Source: Zarea fungicola (lineage: Eukaryota > Ascomycota > Sordariomycetes > Hypocreales > Cordycipitaceae). From it: a stretch of DNA of 64,000 nucleotides. The notes beneath the pieces were generated by a model. It was not told the DNA's origin and made no database searches. It saw only the letters and a list, made by a program, of their open reading frames with translations. The translations under genes and the position numbers were made by a program. Where the stretch lies: NCBI GenBank assembly GCA_900169235.1, contig FWCC01000192.1, forward strand, positions 186,001 to 250,000, given 5' to 3'. Positions 10,160-22,700 of the stretch are shown piece after piece; position 1 is the stretch's first letter; each line of letters opens with the position of its first letter.

Positions 10160-13100
10160 CTACATGTTCTCCAGTTCGCGATCAATCTGCTTGTCAAGGA
10201 AAGTCCGGCGCTCGCCCACCAGCTCAGTTTGTAGGCGCTGCTCCACCAAAGCACGCACCTGCTTCTTGGTGACAGTGTCAAGATCAACCTCACGGAGAAC
10301 AGATTGGATAGACTCAATAATGGACACGTCTGATGTCGCACCGCTGTTTTGTCTAAAGTCAATGTTCACATTGGCAAGAGATGCGTCGCTCGCCATCGGA
10401 GGCCGATGGCCGCCGGCGTAACCCATGGCAGATGATACTCGGTTGCCTCCCATTTGAGATAGGTTGGACTGGCTGCGAGTGTTGGTCATCTGGGGACGGG
10501 CCTGAGGAAAGTCCTGGTAGGGAGACTGGCGGCCGTGGAAATCGGCAACCGAAGACAGGGCCGCTGACTGCCTCCTAGCCTGCATCATAGGATCCTGCTG
10601 GTGCATCATGGTGGAGCTGCGGTTGGGAGCAGCAAACGGAGCCGGAGACTGAGGTGTCATGTATGGGTTGTTGCCAGAAGGCATACCGGAGAGAACGTTG
10701 CCTTGAGGAGCCGCCGAGTAAACAGACTTCATCTCGTCCATCTCGTACTGGTCCATATAAGGTGAGTCATTCTTCTCTTGGTATCCGCCACGGCGGCCCG
10801 GAAGGTTGTTGGTATATGCATAATCGTCCCAGCGCTGCATGGGTATTGAGCGGGGATCGAAAATCTCGTCCTCAACGGCAATGACCTGTTTAGTACCCTT
10901 TTCTCCGATGACAACACGCGTGTTACCCCAGCTGAAGTTGTCCTGGTTCCAGAACGAGTAAATCGGAAGAACAAACGAGTAAATAGGGAAGGCAATGATG
11001 TAGATGATCATCCACCCAATATGTTGCCACTGACGCTTCAAAATGAAGACCAAGGCCTGGAGGCCATAGACAGCTGCCAACATGGCAATAGAAATCGTCG
11101 GGAAAGGGCCAGTGTGGCTAGCTACTCTGTAGATGAGGTAGCCAAGATAAACGCAGGTAGCCGGCAAAATAATGGTACCAAACAGATCAATGAAAACGAC
11201 GAAACGCATAGAGAAGCAGCAGAAACCGCACATATCACCGAGACGTAGAAGCTCAACCAAGTTGTGGATCGTCGAGTTGATCCAGCGGCGACGCTGGGAA
11301 ATCAAGACACTGAAGGATTCTGGAGCCGCTGTCTTACATTGGGCATCCGGGACAAACTTGTAGTGCATAGATGGGAAGTGCTTCGTCATGAGGGTTGTCA
11401 GAAATCTGTCCTCACCGAGGGACAACAGGTTCTTTTGGTGCAGGGTGTCGACGTCGCAGATACTGTACTCGTTGATAACGGCATCCGAGATAATGAGAGG
11501 CTTTCCCTTATCAACTGTTCTCAGACGATACATGGAAAAACAGCCAGGCAAACAGGTTACACTTCCAAATAGAGACTCGAATGCTTTGGCCAGGTGGTGC
11601 GAGATGAAATATTCGTACACCTGAATCATGGTCCACCAAGACTTTTCATCATTCTGAAGACTAGTCTCACCACAAATACCAGCAATCTTGGCATTATGGG
11701 CGCAAGCAGACACTAAACGGTTAAGGGAATCTTCGTTTACAGCAGTATCGGCATCAACCATGAGCAGATATTCATACAGCTCAGGATCCACACCGATGAT
11801 GTTGTTAACTTGATGGAACATTTCCAGTTCAAGAGGATTCATGGCAGAACGGTGGTGAACCCGGTTGAGGAAGCTCAAGAGGAGAATCTGGGAATCACGC
11901 TTACCCCGATTGCCGGGCTTCGGGTTGCTCTGCTCTGTGTCCTTGCCAACCTTGACGATGACAAGGTAAGGAACAACGTTGCCTTCAAATTCATAAAGGC
12001 CAGAGTATACCTTGCCGTAATTTAGCTGTTCACTGCCGCTACCGACGGACTTGAACGGCAGTGCCGGAGGATCAAGCTTCGGATCAACACCCAGAATATC
12101 GAGAACAATTTTGGGCGTTGGCCGGTCGTTGCCTTCTCCAGTAATGACACCATCGCAGATGACACAGATGAGTTTGCGCTTATTGTCGTATTGCAGCGCA
12201 GTGAGCGAATCCAGGGCTTTGCGGAGCGAGTCTTCACCTTCGGTATAAGCTGGCACTTGACAGATGACAAACTTGTCCTGAGGAGAAGGGCGGCGCTTAG
12301 AGGAAAAGCGAAGCGCAGAAACGAACTTCATCAGAATAACTGCGCAGATAATGATGGTGAAGGCGAGTAGAATCCAGTTGTTGGCGGTGCAGCGAGCAGA
12401 TTCTCTAAAGTCAGTTTTACCAACATAGAACGTGTTTTTGATGCAGCTCCATGAATTGGCCAGACTGTCCTGGGCGTCTTTATCACCGTTGGCTTGGGCT
12501 GTGGCAATTGCACTGTCTAGCGCCGCTTTGATATCTAGACCAGGATTATTTTTCCACAAGTCTGAAATCTTGCTGTCGAGGAATTGGTAGACCGTATTAC
12601 CAACGTTTAAGTCAAGCGTGTTAAAGTAGTTGGTGAGATCGTAGACCTCATTGCCGTAGGTAGACCACATATGCTGATTGTTTTGACCCTCTGACTTGAT
12701 AGTGCCCTTGCTCCACACTAGGTCACCGTGGTAGTAGGGTTTGACTCCAGGTAGGAAGTCGGTCCAGTACCACTGGTCATCGTGAAGCTTGCTGGTAGGA
12801 TATCTCGCAAAGAAACCAGAGGTATGTACAGCAAGTTCATAAACGGGAGTGTTATTTGCGGTGAGGCGTGTAGTCTCTTTGATACCCAAACCACCGCAAG
12901 CAACGTTGAGCGCAGGGGGGAAGTAGTCATCCATAACCAGGCCATTCAAAGGCTTCATCTCGTCGTCTGTGACCTTCACGCCTGGAACATTACTGTGTTG
13001 CTGCCTCCACCAGTCAGAGATGTCGTAAACCTTTCCGTGAATAGCAACCCAAAAGGTTTTGCTTCCCTGGTGGTTAGAGACCTCTCTCTCATTCCAAGCC

Positions 13101-15576
13101 TTGTCGAAGTTGGGGCATAATAATTTGCCAAAGAACATGATCCAGAAAACAATGATTGCATTGAAAAGGAAGATGATGAAGACCAATACGAGCTTTTCGC
13201 GCCAAGCCATGCGTACGTCGGGTCGTCTCATACGCCCGATGTATCGGAGCAACGGCGAAGGAATCCAGAAAGTGAGGGCCCAGACAAGAGCAACCCAGGC
13301 ACGACGACCGGCGGTGATTTGCTTTGTCTCCAAGTGCTTGTTCTTGGCAAGCTCAGGATCAAGCTCGCCGTTGTACTCAACAGCGTCAGTGTATTCGTCG
13401 GCCTTGTACGTGTCACCCTTCGTTCCCAGCCCATAGTCTCCTTTGCTGACATTGCGCATCCCAGTCATGGCAGTGGGTGCAATGGAAGGAGCGACAGCCA
13501 TGGCCTGAGGAAAGCCGCCTTGGCTAAGATTTCCCTGGCTGACATTGCGGGAGTGTCCACCCGCAAACTCATCTCGGTTGCCACCAAAGGCATTATCGAG
13601 AGGCTGGGGCGGGAAAAATCCGCTCCCGGTATTGGAGTATGAACTATCAAAGCCACCACTGAATGGGTTATTATTAAGGCCCTGTATAGTGTTGCCTTGC
13701 TTGAGATCCAGCATGGATTCAGCATCCCACCATGCAGTCTCACGAATCCAGACGCGTTCCTGCCCAATGAATATTTCACCATTGCTCCAGCCACGTTCAA
13801 GCATCCAGCTTTCAATTCCATCTCTGCCGTCAGTGCAGCCAAGTGGGCTATAACGAGTAACAAACTCTTCAACGTCAAAGTCAGCAGTATAGTCAACATG
13901 ACGGTTACGACGGTTCGCCCATTCAGGTAAACGCCACGAGCGTAGCTGTCGAGACACAGTACCAGCAGACCAAGCCGACGTAATAGAGGGTAACGCAGCA
14001 AGGCTGGCCGGCGTCTCGTCGGTTGGGTGCAGCGTCAGATGGTACCACACACGGTTGGAAGTGAGCATATGAGCAAGATCAAATCGACCAGCACGGCCAA
14101 GATTAATACCTTCACCTTGGATGGGGAAAAGAAGCTTCTTGATAAAGCCACCGTCTTCCGCAGCGTGGGCCACTCTCTCGAGAATAATCTCCCTCTGTTC
14201 AAGCTCACGCTGACGGTTACGTCCTTCGGGACCAGTCATTATTCCCAGGTCTGGGGCAACATCTGCAACTGCCTGGTTCACTTCTCGCATGACGGAAGCG
14301 CCGGCAGGGGAAGCAGCTACGCCATCCTGAATCATTTCTGCATTGATGCCACAGGAGTCGTCAAAGACGGATCGCATACAAACTGCCTTGCCAAGAGTGG
14401 GATCAGGGATCTCGACCACGGTAAGACTCACGGTGTCGCCATTGTCTTCCTCTGAGGTAGGGGTCCGCGCCCCCCGGCCAGACACCGACTCATCACCATC
14501 TCGAATACGTGTCATTTGTTCGGTAATTGCAGTGTTGGCTTTGGAGATAATCCAATCAACCAGCGACTCATAGAGACCACTAACGAGGATGCGTCGATCC
14601 TCAGTGCTACATTTGGTAGTAAGGACCTCAGGTTCGAGACCGAGTAGGCCGCTAGCTTCTTCGCAAAGTTCTTCGAGGGAGTCCGACTCCAATTCATAAT
14701 CAAGCGTATTACCAAGCTTTAGCAAACCAGCAAGGGTTGAAATGAAATTGCGGTGGGCGGATCCCTTGATGCCTATATCCTTAAGGGCTTGACGGAAGTC
14801 ATCGGCAGCGGCAGAATCATCAGCGGTTGGCAAATACGCAGGCGGGCTGTAAGTAGACGATCTAGCAAGTAGAGCATATGTTGACGGCGCCTGCAGACCG
14901 AGGAACTCTCGTTCGGCAGGGGTTGATGCCGATGTAAGCAAGTAATAGAACACATCAAAGGCACGGTATCCGGCATCGGCGGGTATGTTGAAGAGACCGT
15001 TCTCTGTGTCGATACCGCCTTGAGAGAGAGCAACTGTGGCGCGTGTGAGGTTTCCAGCGAGATTTAGAGTGAAGGAGGTGCTCAACGCAACCTGTCTCGG
15101 GAAAGACGGGTTGTACGGAGTGACACAGCGCAGGAAAGGCTGAATAGACTCGAGGGCTTTGAATACAGACGTTGGAATCGTGAATGGCAACGAAGAAATG
15201 AACGGAACAAGCACGGATGGCGTAGACGAGTGCAGGGATCTGCGAACATGTTAGCCATTGAGCATGGGAAAAAAGTATAGCACGTCGCGACATCAACGTA
15301 CCCAAGTACGATCAGGCCATCCTCAGCACGGCGACGAGCATGCTCCCAGGCTCGGGTGCCCAGAGCATTATCGACAGTTGGTCCACCTTGCGCAGCTGTG
15401 AGCCATGTGTTAACAACGAGGCTGGTGCTTGAATCAAGCTGATGAGGCTGGCTGGCGAGGTAGATATTGTGGATGGTGTTCAGTAGGGTTGTGGTGGAAA
15501 CTTGGGCAGTCTGTGGGCCACGGTTGTTTCCCTGAGCATCAGATGCCACAGAAAACATGGACATTCGATTTGCCAT
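10160..15576 (-). CDS. Class VII-type chitin synthase with degenerate myosin-motor-like domain
   Basis: Two exons, 15576-15302 and 15239-10160, make 1784 aa; the second is an uninterrupted 5.08-kb reading frame. Order: degenerate myosin-motor-like region (about 1-600), transmembrane segments flanking a cytochrome-b5-like part ([18 protein letters not shown]), the chitin synthase catalytic domain, C-terminal membrane spans, and a DEK_C-type helical tail. Catalytic motifs are intact: DADT near 1254, EDRFLTTL, and QRRRW near 1407. Where the partner gene has a P-loop, this protein reads [10 protein letters not shown], and where it has DFPGF this has EIPDP. ATP-driven motor activity is therefore unlikely. 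It polymerises UDP-GlcNAc into wall chitin at the plasma membrane, probably at hyphal tips and septa. The first in-frame ATG was chosen as start. Confidence 0.93.
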
Positions 15577-15921
15577 ATTTGTGGCGGTTTGAGTCCGCAA
15601 GGGACGGTACAAGCGTTGGAGCGTATCGAGTTGACCGTTTCGTAAACGTTCGTGGTGGCGGATTTGGAAGCTAATAGAGAACCAGTTGATTAAGGTTATG
15701 ATTGAGAGCTCATGGAAAAATAAAATATCACAATGTTTCCAGATCTTCAAGCACACCCGTCGCAACAAAATCTGGCAGAGCTGGGACAGTGAAAATGGAA
15801 GAGATTCGGATTCAGAGTGAACGTGGTGACCCGGCCAAAACTTCTGTTGCGGGAGGGCAAGGGGTAAGCTGCAGACCACGCAGGGGTGCTGCCGGGCTCA
15901 ACAGCGAATGTGAGTGACGGA

Positions 15922-15953
15922 GAAAGAAAAGAAAAGAAAAGAAAAAGAAAAGG
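15922..15953 (+). repeat. AAAAG-type microsatellite
   Basis: Purine-only run of GAAAA units about 330 bp upstream of the class VII chitin synthase start codon. On that gene's strand it is a CTTTT pyrimidine tract, of the kind often found in fungal promoters and leaders. Confidence 0.8.
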
Positions 15954-16694
15954 AATATGCCAAAGCGAGTGAGGCAGTAAGAGGCTAGAGAAGCAGTAGG
16001 AAACTGCAAAACGAGGAGCAAGTCAAGGCCAAAGGAGGAAAAGTTGGGAGACGGAATCTCACAGAGAGATTGACTGGCATAGACAGACACAGGGTTGGCG
16101 TGTGGGGTGTGGTCGGACATGGCGGGACGACAGTAGGTACTACACAAGTTAGTAACAACACCCCTAACATCGCTCCGTCAATCCGTGCCAACATAGCCTA
16201 CGCATTGTGCTAAATTGGGTGCTCCAGCACTGAGCGCATACACGCTAGCAGATTTTTAGTGGGCTGGCCCCCTGCATGTAGTTGTTTAGAAGGGCCAGGA
16301 AAAAAAAACGAAATAGATCCGGCCGGCTGAATGTGCCAGAGGCGCAATTGTCGGCTCACTTTGGCCACAGGGCGCTCAGGGGAGGGCCGTTCAGCTGGTA
16401 CTCATTGACTTCAGGTCTAGTGGGCCTACCCCAATGCACAGCCCAGTTCAGCCAGCACATGCTTCTGGGCAAGAGTGTGCTCTAGCCGGCACCCAGGTCC
16501 AGTTTGCAGGTAGGCGCCGGAGTAAATGTAAGAATGCCCTACAGGTTGGTACCGTAGGGTTAGTAGGTAGTCAGTACTAACAAAATAAGTACTAATCCGT
16601 AGTGGCAGTAATATTACTTTGCTTTTCTAAAAAGCACGCTCCACGTACAAGTAACTGCGGCCGAAGGCTTAATTCCTACCCATGGATCTGTATT

Positions 16695-16737
16695 CCCCCC
16701 CCCCCCCCCCCCCNNCCCCCCCCCCCCCCAAAAAAAA
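16695..16737 (+). repeat. Poly-C tract with two unresolved bases, followed by poly-A
   Basis: An almost pure C run at 16695-16729, interrupted only by NN at 16714-16715, is followed directly by eight A residues. The N positions show that the assembler could not settle the length or content. The true tract may be longer than written, or this may be a join of two contig ends. Confidence 0.85.
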
Positions 16738-19700
16738 TCTATTTGCGTCGTTACTATTTGGATTGCACCTGTCATGCTGTCATGCTGTCATGCTACTGTT
16801 CCAGTTTCTGAGAACTGGCACAGCTTAATACGAAATGCTCGTATAAGCTAAGGCAATGTGGCAATGGGCTCCAGGGCAACGCTCCTATGATGTGCGGCGT
16901 TCTGCAGCTCAAATAGAAGCCAACCCCACCTTCCAACCAATCACTCGTGCCAAGCATCGGCTGCATCGCACCCTGAACGCATTTTGTGTGGCAAAAAGCA
17001 GCCTCTTCTCGTATTTGCCCACAACAGAATTCTCACCGTGCGTCACTGCGTCACCACCAATACCACTGGTATGATTCCAAGCACTGAGGCTGTGAGGGTG
17101 TGTAAATCTGAGAAAATCTATATCGAGATACGCGACGGTTTTTTTTTCTTTCCCGGCGTTGGCCTCACGACAGTAATTGACAAGCTATTGCGTGCCACGC
17201 CAAACTTCTAATAGAGAGCTACTAGCAGCCACTCTCCAGTACAATCCAATGTATGTAGTGTAGATTTTGTACTACACAAGTAACAAGAGATTGACCGAAG
17301 ATATGGCAGAGAGAAAACCGTGTTTATATGTTTAGTAGCTACCTACTGTATGCACCTATTATGCAAAGGAGTCACGCATACTACCCTCCCTCAACAGGAG
17401 ATTCGCCATTGTGCACGGCACAATAACTGGCCAGCATGTTATTAGCCCATGTAAGAGTTTGGTAACTAAAGGCAGGGAGCTATGTATCTACCAATCTGCC
17501 ATTGACTACCAAGTACACTATGACTTGACAGTTGCCTGAGTAGTGAATTCTGAGTAACTACTGAGCTACGAATCTTTGGATCTGTGATGCATAACGAATG
17601 CCGGAAATACTGAATGGATACACAGTCTAACGCTACTGGTACATCTCAGTACACAGTACACTAGGGCACCCTTGTAGCTCTGTAGCCAATGCACCAACTG
17701 ACTAGCACGTTAATAATACTTGTCACAACTGGAAATTAACGCCACATCATATGGAGATGCCGGAAATCTGACCCTGCCGCGATGAGTATCATCGGCTCGG
17801 CTACCTCTCAATGGTTATTGTGGTGCTGTATCAATCACGGCTGTTGCTGTCAGGTAAACCAATTGGCATGCTATGGCATCACGCAAGTTAGTTTGCAAGC
17901 GCTTTTTTCGCTATAGGGTTTTGGTAAAGGGAATCACGCTTTATTATCGAAGTTTACTAATATTACTGAAGATCCACAATCCTTGTGTAGCTAAATAATA
18001 CATGGGAACCTGCGAGGCTAGTCCTCTCCTTCCTTATGCTTGAAACGACAATTTAGTCGTTGAATCCTGTTCTTGCTTCTTTCGCTAGCCGAGCATCGAA
18101 TAAGATGCTGACACTGAGCTTGATGCTGAAAAATACCTCTTCTCCCAAAAGCCCAAGTTTGCCCCCCTATCTCGCGCTAGCATCGACAGCCTCTTTGTCG
18201 GAAATTGCGCTGTTTACCTAAAGTAGCAAAGCGCTGGCTGTTCAGCTCGCCATGACCAGAGAACAAGGAGCCAGTTGACAAGGGGCACAAGGGTACTTGT
18301 TAATTTATGAAATAACTACTAATAAGTAATGAATGTTCATTGCTGTTGTGTGATTCACAGTACGCGCGACTTCAGTAATAACGGCGTCGTGGTATGACAT
18401 TTTGATAAGCTACGGTAATTAGATGTGGCAGGCGTTCTCCGTTGAATGTCTTGGACTCGTTAAATTTTTGATGTGCTGTCGAAAGTTCAAATCGGATCAA
18501 GAGCAAATATATGCACCACGACATAGGCATATTGTCTCGGAAGTGTCGTTGACCAAGCAGAGAATTTTAGGGTGGCATCCATATGAGGCCCTGCAAGAAG
18601 AAGACTACAAGACCGCTGGTACGCAACTTATCTCATCTTGGAACCACTGCAGGCACGCAGCATGAGACAGACAGAGGAATGCGCTGTTGCGTTGGACTTG
18701 ACAAAAAGCAAAAACAAAGAGAAAAAGAAAATCATGAAAAACGGGGCTAGTAGCGCAACGGTGATCCAGTGGAATGCGGGCGACGCGATGGACAGGGCCG
18801 AACATACAGTGAGAACATTACGCAACGCTAATAGGGAATTATATCAAAATAAACACCATTTGTTTGAAATGTGAGCAGCGTGCAATGTCTCGAGGTAAAC
18901 TTGTTGATTCTGGTGGGGTAGTTGCGCGAGCAAACGCGTGATTCTGGAAAACAGCCTGTATGGTGGCAGATCTTGGCGTATGCAAGGAACTTGAGGGATG
19001 GACGGGACGCGGGTCAGTGCCGGACACGGCAGCTTTATACTGGCCCTACAGTGCGTTGCAAGAAGGACTACCGCCTGTAAACCTTGAGCTACACGATCAA
19101 TAACAACCTGTATCTCGCTGCTCCCGCTAGAATTGCACACTTGGTCAGATCCGCCAGCCGGGCTCGGGCTATACACGCCCCCTGAAAGCCCCGCGAGACC
19201 CCCCAGCCCACGCTAACACGAGCTGCAAGCCCTCCCCTAAACTAAGTGCCCCTGGACCTGGTTGCTTTATTTGGCAACAAGTCACCTTTGAAGCAGCTTT
19301 CGAGCGGCGTGAGTGGGTAAGCCTACTCGCCCGATTTGCTGTGCCGGCCGCCGTCAACTTCCGCGAACCTGGCCTGAATTTCGCAAACTTTGAATCTCTT
19401 TTTTTTCCCTTGCTTTGGCCAGCATTGCTCCGAGTATCACTGCTCAATCCTTCCGCTCGGGCAGAATTGCTCTTTTACTCCTCTGTCTTTCTAATAGTCA
19501 TTCGCTTCATTCGCTTCCCTGTCTCTGCCGCATCTCTCTCATTTTGCCGGGTCCTGGCCTACCCAGTAGCTCTCGTTTCTCACACACGCCAACCCTTGAT
19601 TTCAGACAGACAATCAGTCAGCAGGTCATCTTGGGCGACAAAGCTACTCTTCACATCTCCGTCTTCCGAGTTTCTCTTCAATCAATCCATCCCTTTCTCT

Positions 19701-19779
19701 ACAACCTCAGCCTACCATCTAGACTGCCCAAAGACTTGCTTAACCCCATCGAGAGCCAAATATTGGCTGCTCATCCAAT

Positions 19780-22700
19780 ATGGCTTCCAACATGCTTAAC
19801 TTGGGCGGGGGTGCACATACTCAAGACTCGCTGCCCTCGCTGCCAACCCATCTACAATCGGACACACACATCACCGCCCATCTTGCAAGCCGCTTTCACG
19901 TCGCTCATCCCACCGCTAGACTATCATCACACGGCCTCGTCTGTCTCAATACCTATACCTCTTCGTCGAAAGGCCCTGATGGTGGCAAGGAGGGCAGCGC
20001 CATGGCTGGTGCGGAAGACATGGCTGACCGAGCCTGGTTGAGACTTGGTCATCGCTCCGAAAATCAAGCCATCGTATTCCTGTAAGAAGCCTTAGCTCTG
20101 TAAAAACCCGAAATCAACATCTCTTCTTACTAACTGCCCTCTTACAGCGGTGAATCTGGCTCAGGTAAATCCACGGTGCGCTCCCATCTCCTGACAGCTC
20201 TCCTCAACAAGTCGTCGACTCCCCTGTCTAGCAAACTCTCGCTCGCCGCCTACGTTTTTGATACACTTACGACAACAAAGACTGCCACTACACCCACTGC
20301 CTCAAAGTCAGGTCTCTTTTATGAGCTGCAATATGACACCTCGTCAACCACCAACCCAGTTCTCATTGGAGGCAAGCTCCTTGACCACAGGCTGGAGAGG
20401 AGCCGAATCACAGATGTTCCCACTGGCGAGCGCAACTTCCACGCTCTCTACTATCTCCTTGCCGGAACCAGTGCTGCCGAGAAGGCACACCTTGGTCTTG
20501 ATGACTCTCCTGTCAGCGGTGCCACGCGGTGGAAGTATCTCGGCCACCCCACCCAGCTCAAGGTTGGCATCAATGACGCCGAGGGCTTCCAACTTTTCAA
20601 AAACGCCTTGAAGAAGCTTGAGTTCCCTCGCAACGATATTGCCGAAATTTGCCAGATTCTGGCTGCTATTCTCCACATTGGCCAGCTCGAGTTTGAAACT
20701 GCCAACGATACCAGCGCTGTCGGTAATGACAGCGGCGGCTTCTCTCACGAGGGCGGCAACTCTTTCACTGGTGTCAAGAATAAGGAAGTGCTTACTATTG
20801 TTGCTGCATTCCTCGGTGTCAATGCGCAGGATCTGCAGACTACACTGGGCTACAAAACAAAAATGATACACAAGGAGAGAGTAACTGTCATGCTAGACCC
20901 GGCAGGTGCTCATGCTCATGCAAACGAGCTTGCCAGAACTCTATATGCTCTACTTGTTGCATGGATTATGGAATCGGCCAATCAGCGCATTTGCGCCCCA
21001 GAGGAAACCATCGCCAACACAATCTCCATCGTCGATTTCCCCGGGTTTGTGCAACAGAGCTCTACTAGATCTGTCCTTGACCAGCTTCTTAACAATGCTG
21101 CTACTGAAGCGCTCTACAACGTCACGTTGCACAACTTTTTCGACCGCAAAGCGGAAATGCTTGAATCTGAGGAAGTGAGTGTGGCACCTACATCCTACTT
21201 TGACAATTCGGATGCTGTCAAGGGCCTTCTCAAGTCCGGCAATGGTCTTCTGAGCATTCTTGACGATCAAACGCGCAGAAATCGCTCCGACATGCAACTT
21301 CTTGAAAGCCTTCGCAAGCGCTTTGAAGGCAAAAATGCTGCCATTGAAGTCGGCTCGGCAACTGCCAAGTTGCCCGGCAGCAATTTCTTGACCGAGAACA
21401 CTTCCGCCACCTTCACCATCAAGCACTTTGCTGGTCAAGTTGACTACCCTGTCAAGGGCCTCATCGAAGAGAACGGCGAGCTCATCTCCGGGGACTTACT
21501 CAATATGGTCAACACCACTAAGAGCGAATTTGTCGCCCGTCTTTTTGGTCAAGATGCTCTCCAGACTATTACACACCCGAACGAAAGATCTACTGTTATG
21601 CAGGCTTCTGTGAGCTCCAAACCTACACGAGCTCCCAGTATCATGTCTCGTAAGGGAACGAGGGCTCGCGGCGCAGTAGGCCAGCGCCGCCAGCAGCAGC
21701 AAGAGGCTTTGGATCGCTTGGAGCAACTCAGTGACACCCGTGACAAGGACCAGCGCCGTGGCCCTGCGACTTCTGGTCTTGACCAAGGTGCTTCTGGCCA
21801 GTTCCTCTCAGCTCTGGAAAACGTTCAAAAGGCTGTCACCGATCCTACAACCAACGTTTATTGCGTATTTTGTTTGAAGCCCAATGACCGTCGCATTGCC
21901 AACCAGTTTGACAGCAAATGTGTCAGGACGCAAGTTCAGACCTTTGGCATTGCAGAAATCAGTCAGCGTCTGCGCTCTGCCGACTTCAGTCTGTTTTTGC
22001 CATTTGGCGAGTTCCTTGGTCTCGCTGATTCTGAGACCATTCTTATTGGCAGTGAACGTGAACGAGCTGAAATTGTTATTGAAGAGAGACGCTGGGCCGG
22101 CAATGAGGTGCAAGTTGGATTCACTGGTGTGTTCCTAAGTGAACGTTGCTGGATGGAGGTTGCCCACCTTTCTCCTAGCGGCGCAACGCGCTCAGGCATG
22201 GTTTCAGCAGACGGCGAGAGTTATGGTGCCCCTGACCGTAACCCCTTTGTCGCTTCCAAGGAGCAGCTTGTATCCGGTGGCAATACCCCTGTTACGTATG
22301 GTGAAAAGACTAAGAGTGGATACTTTGCAGCTGGCGACGATACTCGCTCTGAGGCGGGATTTTCTGCGATTGGCGCCGGTGACATGTTCAAGAACTTTGA
22401 TACCCGCGAGCAGATGGCGGAACGAGGCAATGAGAAAGACTTGGTTGAAGTTGAGGAGTACAAGGACAGCCCAAGCCGGAAACGATGGGTCTTTATGGTC
22501 TACCTGCTGACGTGGTTCGTCCCTGACTTTCTTATTCGCTTCCTTGGCCGTATGCCTCGAAAAGATGTTCGCGTGGCATGGCGTGAAAAGCTCGCTATCA
22601 ACATACTGATTTGGCTTCTCTGTGGTGTTGCCGTTTTCTTCATTATCGTCTTCCCCATGCTCATTTGCCCCAAGCAATACGTATACAGCCCGGCTGAACT

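Larger units (their letters stand above)
15577..19779. promoter_or_regulatory. 4.2-kb divergent spacer between the two motor-type chitin synthases
   Basis: Head-to-head upstream region shared by the class VII and class V chitin synthase genes. The outer few hundred bases on each side are leader-like: AAAAG runs near the class VII gene, and C/T-rich sequence on the plus strand at 19390-19770. The middle (about 16250-18900) has no reading frame I can support. It contains a poly-C/poly-A tract with two undetermined bases. Its length is unusual for this window, where other divergent spacers are 0.4-3.2 kb. Shared regulation of the pair is inference from the arrangement. Confidence 0.45.

Noticed and set aside
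18423..18665. tRNA-like GTTCAAATC in the chitin-synthase spacer
   Set aside because: The flanks do not pair as a T-stem and no other tRNA arms can be drawn.
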